DNA of 6,293 nucleotides from an uncultured Collinsella sp. Its GTDB lineage: Bacteria; Actinomycetota; Coriobacteriia; Coriobacteriales; Coriobacteriaceae. Both the position numbers and the translations under genes were made by a program. Position 1 is the stretch's first letter. Each line of letters begins with the position of its first letter. The stretch lies in contig CALLNU010000022.1 of the NCBI GenBank assembly GCA_938005465.1, positions 1-6,293 on the forward strand, given 5' to 3'. Below the pieces are notes generated by a model, which saw only the letters and a list, made by a program, of their open reading frames with translations, was not told where the DNA came from and made no database searches. This document shows, in pieces, positions 3,901 to 6,293 of the stretch.

Positions 3901-6293
3901 AAAAGATACTGACAGAAGCCGCAGACCCTTCCACGTTGTACGAAAGCGACAGGTTCTCTCCTGAAGCCCTCTTTCTCTCTCGCAACTCGTCCCAAAGAAT
4001 CATCAAGGACGCAATCGCCACAATCAAGGCAATGGCTGAAACGCTTGGCCGCAAACTTAAAGTCGCTGATTTCGGATGCCGAAGTGGACGCATATCAGCC
4101 CTGTTGCTCCCCGAGGTCGCAGATACTATCTCGGAATACCATCTGCTCGACACTTCTCAATCTATGCTAGATATGGCCAAAACAAGGCTAGACGACTTTT
4201 CAGAAAAAGTGAGAACAGCAAAGCTTACAAAAGTTGTCGATCAAGATATTCATGCACGTTTCGATGTTGTGGTGTCGATAAACGCAATTCACACCATGGA
4301 AGAACCTTCTGAGGCAATAAGTGCTCTTGGAGAAACCCTAGCAGCAGACGGCAGGGCTTTCATTGTGGATCCCACCGAGTTTGCCCCTTCCGCAATGGTA
4401 ACAGCTGCAATTGCCCAGTGCGCATTTGGCGATGGGGAACCGAGCGGTCTGCTTTCTCCCGAGAAATGGATCGACTCTCTTTCGGAGAAAGGATTGCGTG
4501 CCGACTGGGTAAAAATCGACGATGGCCTGTTCATCTCTCTGTCCAGCCGAACTTCTCCACCTATCGACCTCACACTTCTCCGCTCTACTCTAGAAAAAGA
4601 AGTTCCCGCATATATGGTTCCCGAGCATCTTGGAATCCTACCTTCTCAGCCGCTATCCAGAAACGGAAAAGTGGATAAAGGAAGCGTTAAAGACTGGGCT
4701 GAATTGTATTGCTCTTTCTGTGATGCATCTGACAATTATATTGAGCCAAATGGAGAAATCGAGAAAAAGGTTTCGTCTATATGGTCAAAATTCCTTGGAG
4801 GAAGGCGTGTCGGCCGCTACGATGGATTTTTTGAATACGGAGGAGACAGCCTAAGTGCTACGCGGATGATTTCCGCTCTTTCAAAAATTGGCATCAAAGC
4901 AAGTCTAAAGGAGCTTTTCGCCTCAGGAAATCTTGCAGACTTCTGCAAAGGGCTTTCCATTTCGTCTCCTAATAACTCCAAGGCAATCACTATCAATGAA
5001 GAGTTGAGATTTGAGCCGTTCGACCTCACCGAGGTACAGAGGGCATACACCATAGGAAGGACCAGCGGTCTCGACTTGGGCAAGGTAGGATCCTATTGCT
5101 TCTTCATGTTTGAAACTAGCGAATACAGTCACGACAGATTTGCATCAGCATGGAGGATTCTGCTCGAGCGTCACGGAGCCTTGCGCACTCTTCTAGTCAA
5201 GAATGGCGAGAAGCAGCAGGTGTATCGATCATCTGATCTGAATCTACCTCTGGCTGTCCAAAATGCAATGGATTCAAAAGATGCTCGTAAAATAGTCGAA
5301 CAAGCAATGTCGCATAGATCGATAGATCTAACGAAATCTCCCGGCTTTGAAGCTCTCTCGGCAGTTTATAGCAGCGGTGCTGTTGTCGGTATTGGCTTCG
5401 ACAACACTATGGTAGACGGCGTGAGCATGAGCACCGTTCTCGCCGAACTGGCCGAACTCTACGAGAACCCCGGGGCCGACCTCCCCGGCATCGGCCTGAC
5501 GTTCAGGGATTTCGTCGTCGGGCACCGGAGAGACGGTCGCGAGGTTGAAGAGGCGGAGGGCTACTGGCGCTCGCGCTTGCCCGAGCTGCCGCCCGCGCCG
5601 CAGCTCCCCCTCGCCGCCGACCCCTCGACGGTCGGGGAAGGGAGGTTCGAGCGCCTGTGGCGGACGGTTGCCGAGCCCGAATGGTCGGCGGTCAAGGAAA
5701 AGGCCCGGCTGCACGGCATCACACCCTCGGCAGTCCTGCTTGCTTGCTACGCGAGGGTGCTGTCAGCCTGGAGCGGAGGGGGCGGCGTGACGCTGAACCT
5801 GACCATCTTCGACCGCCCCGAGGTCCATCCCGACATAGACAAGGTGGTGGGCGACTTCACCACCCTTCTCCCGGTGGCATGCCGCCCCTCGGCCGATGCG
5901 TCCGTCGAGGCCCAGATGAGGGGCGTCCAGAACGAGCTTGCCGGAGGATTGGAGCATAGGGCGGTCTCGGCCGTGTGGGTCCAGCGCGAGCTGGCGCGCT
6001 CCGCAGGGACCTCCGGAGTGGTTCTGCCCGTGGTGTTCACAAGCGCCCTCGGCCTGAGTAGGTTCGATCTCGACGGCGGCTTCATGGATTATCTGGGCGG
6101 CCTGTCCCAGACTCCACAGGTGTGGCTCGACCACCAAGCCATGGAGAGAGGCGGCGGCGTCATGCTCTCGTGGGACTACGTGTCCGAGCTGTTCCCCGAC
6201 GGAATGATCGCCGATATGTTCGATGCGTACTGCTCGGCCGTCTCCTCTTTGGCGGCCTCAGACTGGTCGGAGCCGTTCCCCGACCTGCTGCCC
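744..6293 (+). CDS. Nonribosomal peptide synthetase, HMWP2/PchE-like: ArCP-Cy-A(MT-like)-PCP-Cy, 3' end beyond window
   Basis: A single open frame of 1850 codons with no stop to the window edge. Approximate domains: aryl carrier 1-74 (Ser37), Cy1 96-513, adenylation core 530-961 with motifs A1-A8, MT-like insert 1043-1269, adenylation C-terminal part 1275-1319 (motifs A9-A10), PCP1 1333-1405 (Ser1369), Cy2 1424-1839. The same order is found in HMWP2 (about 2035 residues) and, up to PCP1, in PchE; both build aryl-thiazoline siderophore intermediates. The divergent aryl-AMP ligase would supply the starter. After Cy2, HMWP2 has only a second PCP. Here the linker after Cy2 is identical to the one that precedes the A domain of module 1, so a second A domain may follow. 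Base composition switches sharply four times across the gene; no frameshift accompanies these steps. The exact product (pyochelin-, yersiniabactin- or other-like) cannot be decided from this part. Confidence 0.97.
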   Translation, partial: MSEVCVELVGKLVGEMLGLSKEELSPSDNLISLGLGSLDIMRIAGLLTKNGCNVTFSELVSNPCMASWVNFARERSARSSSNGSPLLGSANYSKGDPFPITSVQHAYMVGRRDGQELGGTACHAYMEFECGSLDAAKLERAVELLILRHPMLRARFSDDGTARIEDKVTWKGLTTYRVEGAGNPDSRIEGIRQELSHLRFDIEQDDLIDVRLTVVSPKRTIMHINVDLLAADVLSIQVLLEDLAHLYDGTDLAPIEIDFMEYARRTGIGEDARNEDREYWLNRIDNMPGGPSLPLKAPMESVKRSQFTRMEYLIDSKSWKNFTEKGRQIGVTQSMGIAAVYAKALSRWSEDKKFLLNLPLFNRKPIHPDVDKIVSDFTSLILLEADCANAISLLELASQMQGRFQQDVAHSSFGAVEVLRELSHRCPNDPKKAPVVFASNIGTQFISNKVEDVFGPLSKMLAETPQVLLDHQIYDHKNGLLLAWDYVSELLDDKIAKQMFEAYCTAVRFYCENDWSEPFPDLLPPSQRAARAEANSEGADLGGGTLHGRFFARAQAEPDAPALRWGADGEATYGELAGRALRIAGGLAAAGVGEGDRVAVRLPKGPGQVAAVLGVLAAGAAYVPVGVSQPEARAALILEQAGASLCVDSTELARLEAADPLPAPAGPSERALAYVIYTSGSTGVPKGVAVSHAAAWNTIADVVRRWGMGPGDAVLGVSALDFDLSVFDIFGALSFGAAVVLPDEEERRDASAWRELVSSRGVTVWNSAPALLDVMLDDGPGAAAGLRLALVSGDWVPLGLRSKLPEGVLLVAMGGATEAGIWSNYFEVGEVDPSWSSIPYGRPLSNQSFRVVGEDGLDCPDWVPGELWIGGGSLADGYLGDPGKTAASFVEDGGRWYRTGDMGRYWPGAVLEFLGRKDSQQQVKIRGHRVELGEVEAAVAGCPGVKGAVAVVAGEREHLFAVAIPAISEAPIASISERSPVENREAEHTRLTALSNILIKERGLSNDRLFTNEQSDESSSRYHAVMEMLSRNTSNCSTVCRDNTLEEAADFYEKILTEAADPSTLYESDRFSPEALFLSRNSSQRIIKDAIATIKAMAETLGRKLKVADFGCRSGRISALLLPEVADTISEYHLLDTSQSMLDMAKTRLDDFSEKVRTAKLTKVVDQDIHARFDVVVSINAIHTMEEPSEAISALGETLAADGRAFIVDPTEFAPSAMVTAAIAQCAFGDGEPSGLLSPEKWIDSLSEKGLRADWVKIDDGLFISLSSRTSPPIDLTLLRSTLEKEVPAYMVPEHLGILPSQPLSRNGKVDKGSVKDWAELYCSFCDASDNYIEPNGEIEKKVSSIWSKFLGGRRVGRYDGFFEYGGDSLSATRMISALSKIGIKASLKELFASGNLADFCKGLSISSPNNSKAITINEELRFEPFDLTEVQRAYTIGRTSGLDLGKVGSYCFFMFETSEYSHDRFASAWRILLERHGALRTLLVKNGEKQQVYRSSDLNLPLAVQNAMDSKDARKIVEQAMSHRSIDLTKSPGFEALSAVYSSGAVVGIGFDNTMVDGVSMSTVLAELAELYENPGADLPGIGLTFRDFVVGHRRDGREVEEAEGYWRSRLPELPPAPQLPLAADPSTVGEGRFERLWRTVAEPEWSAVKEKARLHGITPSAVLLACYARVLSAWSGGGGVTLNLTIFDRPEVHPDIDKVVGDFTTLLPVACRPSADASVEAQMRGVQNELAGGLEHRAVSAVWVQRELARSAGTSGVVLPVVFTSALGLSRFDLDGGFMDYLGGLSQTPQVWLDHQAMERGGGVMLSWDYVSELFPDGMIADMFDAYCSAVSSLAASDWSEPFPDLLP
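1029..2282 (+). other. Heterocyclization domain 1 (Cy1), with Ala in place of a catalytic-type Thr
   Basis: Residues 96-513. It opens with FPITSVQHAYMVGR at 98-111. The signature DxxxxDxxS that replaces the HHxxxDG of ordinary condensation domains is intact as D227, D232 and S235. RHPMLRARF near 150 and IVSDFT near 373 also match the family. Expected role: amide bond between the aryl group on ArCP and cysteine on PCP1, then cyclodehydration to a thiazoline. Oddity: the VVFTS motif reads VVFAS, with Ala438 where Thr is expected, while the partner Asp in the TPQVxLDHQ motif is present (Asp470). The DNA is of moderate GC (27 of 60 bases in 1921-1980). Confidence 0.93.
2283..2315 (+). repeat. 33-bp perfect repeat, copy 1 (Cy1/A junction)
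   Basis: Encodes DWSEPFPDLLP just after Cy1. It is identical in all 33 bases, third codon positions included, to 6261-6293. The base immediately before differs (c here, a in copy 2), so identity starts exactly at the GAC codon, which is also where GC content jumps. Confidence 0.95.
2283..3614. other. Extreme-GC block 1, covering the adenylation core
   Basis: GC rises abruptly at 2283 and falls near 3614, within a few codons of the end of motif A8 and before the MT-like insert. Sample counts: 51 of 60 bases are G or C in 2461-2520, against 27 of 60 in 1921-1980 and 28 of 60 in 3781-3840. The block therefore equals the Cy/A linker plus the adenylation core up to A8. It keeps the reading frame at both ends. 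It looks acquired from, or converted by, a GC-rich relative. Confidence 0.85.
2331..3626 (+). other. Adenylation domain core, predicted L-cysteine specific
   Basis: Residues 530-961. Motifs in order: A1 TYGEL, A2 LAAGAAYVPVGVSQP, A3 YTSGSTGVPKGV at 677-688, A4 DFDLSVFD around Asp723, A5-like MGGATEAGIWSN around 813-824, A6 GELWIGGGSLADGYLG, A7 YRTGDMG, A8 GRKDSQQQVKIRGHRVELGE from 915. AYVPVG..QP and GGATE..IWSN resemble the Cys-activating domains of thiazoline siderophore synthetases. Aligned by hand to GrsA numbering, the specificity residues are D723, L724, F727, N766, L790, S792, M813, I821, W822 and K1309. The code D-L-F-N-L-S-M-I-W-K is close to the cysteine code DLYNLSLIWK. The whole segment is extremely GC-rich (51 of 60 bases in 2461-2520). 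Confidence 0.93.
3870..4550 (+). other. Methyltransferase-like domain inserted in the A domain, probably an epimerase-type or inactive variant
   Basis: Residues about 1043-1269 lie between adenylation motifs A8 and A9, the usual insertion point for MT domains. The Rossmann motif I reads VADFGCRSGRIS (D1109, G1111, R1113, G1115), followed by YHLLDTSQSMLDMAK. The later FDVVVSINAIHTM has N1180 and H1183. In active SAM-dependent methyltransferases motif I is normally GxGxG; here the middle Gly is Arg. In PchE and HMWP2 a domain at the same place is reported not to methylate, and in PchE it epimerises the aryl-thiazoline. An analogous role here is inference. A stretch of about 80 residues, rich in Ser, Glu and Asn (about 961-1042), joins it to the A core. 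Confidence 0.85.
4566..4700 (+). other. C-terminal part of the split adenylation domain (A9-A10)
   Basis: After the MT-like insert, residues about 1275-1319 resume the A domain with EVPAYMVPEHLGILPSQPLSRNGKVDK. AYMVP is motif A9 and NGKVDK is motif A10; Lys1309 is the conserved lysine that contacts the adenylate. The DNA here is moderate in GC, unlike the A core, so the two parts of one folded domain differ strongly in composition. Confidence 0.9.
4740..4958 (+). other. Peptidyl carrier protein domain (PCP1)
   Basis: Residues about 1333-1405 contain YDGFFEYGGDSLSATRMI, an intact carrier motif with Ser1369 (codon at 4848) for phosphopantetheine. It would hold cysteine and then the aryl-thiazoline intermediate. 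It lies between the completed A domain and Cy2, as in HMWP2. Confidence 0.93.
5013..6260 (+). other. Heterocyclization domain 2 (Cy2)
   Basis: Residues 1424-1839. FDLTEVQRAYTIGR at 1426-1439 opens the domain. The core DxxxxDxxS is intact as D1553, D1558 and S1561. Later motifs are all canonical: LPELPPAPQLPL, TPSAVLLACYARVLSAWS, VVGDFT, VVFTS with Thr1766, and SQTPQVWLDHQ with Asp1796. The Thr-Asp spacing of 30 residues equals that of the Thr and Asp shown to matter for cyclodehydration in the BmdB Cy domain (T1196, D1226). It would add a second cysteine-type residue to the aryl-thiazoline. The first third is of moderate GC and the rest very high GC, with the switch just after the core motif. 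Confidence 0.94.
5430..6293. other. Extreme-GC block 2, later two thirds of Cy2 and onward
   Basis: GC rises around 5430-5470, shortly after the core D1553-S1561 motif of Cy2, and stays high to the end (49 of 60 bases G or C in 5581-5640). The Cy motifs continue in order across the switch. The codon choice resembles block 1, with which it shares the 33-bp repeat. Confidence 0.82.
6261..6293 (+). repeat. 33-bp perfect repeat, copy 2 (after Cy2), cut by window end
   Basis: Encodes DWSEPFPDLLP after Cy2. The match to 2283-2315 runs to the last base of the window, so the true repeat may be longer and could include a second A domain. Just upstream the two Cy ends are similar in protein but not in DNA: in the shared WDYVSEL, four of seven codons differ. 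Confidence 0.95.

Overview
The window holds two divergent, incomplete genes of an aryl-capped thiazoline (yersiniabactin/pyochelin-type) siderophore locus. On the minus strand, 1-598 is the N-terminal 199 residues of an EntE/DhbE/YbtE-like aryl-acid AMP ligase that runs off the left edge. On the plus strand, one uninterrupted reading frame of 1850 codons starts at 744 and runs off the right edge. It is a nonribosomal peptide synthetase with visible domain order ArCP - Cy1 - A(Cys) interrupted by a methyltransferase-like domain - PCP1 - Cy2. This is the order of the Yersinia HMWP2 protein and resembles PchE of pyochelin synthesis.

How the parts would work together (inference from these families): the divergent ligase activates salicylate or 2,3-dihydroxybenzoate and loads it on the N-terminal ArCP (Ser37). 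The A domain loads L-cysteine on PCP1 (Ser1369). Cy1 condenses and cyclises them to an aryl-thiazoline, the MT-like domain embedded in A acts on it (epimerase-like rather than methylating, judging from its broken SAM motif), and Cy2 passes it to the next cysteine-type unit beyond the window. The specificity residues of the A domain read D-L-F-N-L-S-M-I-W-K by hand alignment, close to the cysteine code.

The gap of about 145 bp between the genes (599-743) carries a dense set of short palindromes and an 11-bp-spaced direct repeat, as expected of a shared iron-responsive or AraC-type control region, plus a possible sigma-70-like promoter.

The most striking feature is base composition. The synthetase gene alternates between about 45-48% GC and 80% or more GC in sharp steps without any break in the reading frame: low at 744-2282, very high at 2283 to about 3614, low to about 5430, and very high again to the end. 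The first step coincides to the base with the start of a 33-bp perfect repeat (2283-2315 and 6261-6293) at the Cy/A junctions of the two modules. This suggests subdomain exchange or gene conversion between modules, with an assembly join at the repeat as the alternative. A second point is that Cy1 has Ala438 where Cy2 has the Thr implicated in cyclodehydration.

Organism: the GC-rich blocks resemble genomes of high-GC Actinomycetota or Pseudomonadota, while the remaining moderate-GC sequence does not. A coriobacterial or other actinobacterial host is possible, but nothing in the window fixes the taxon. No RNA gene, transposase, CRISPR array or terminator was found.
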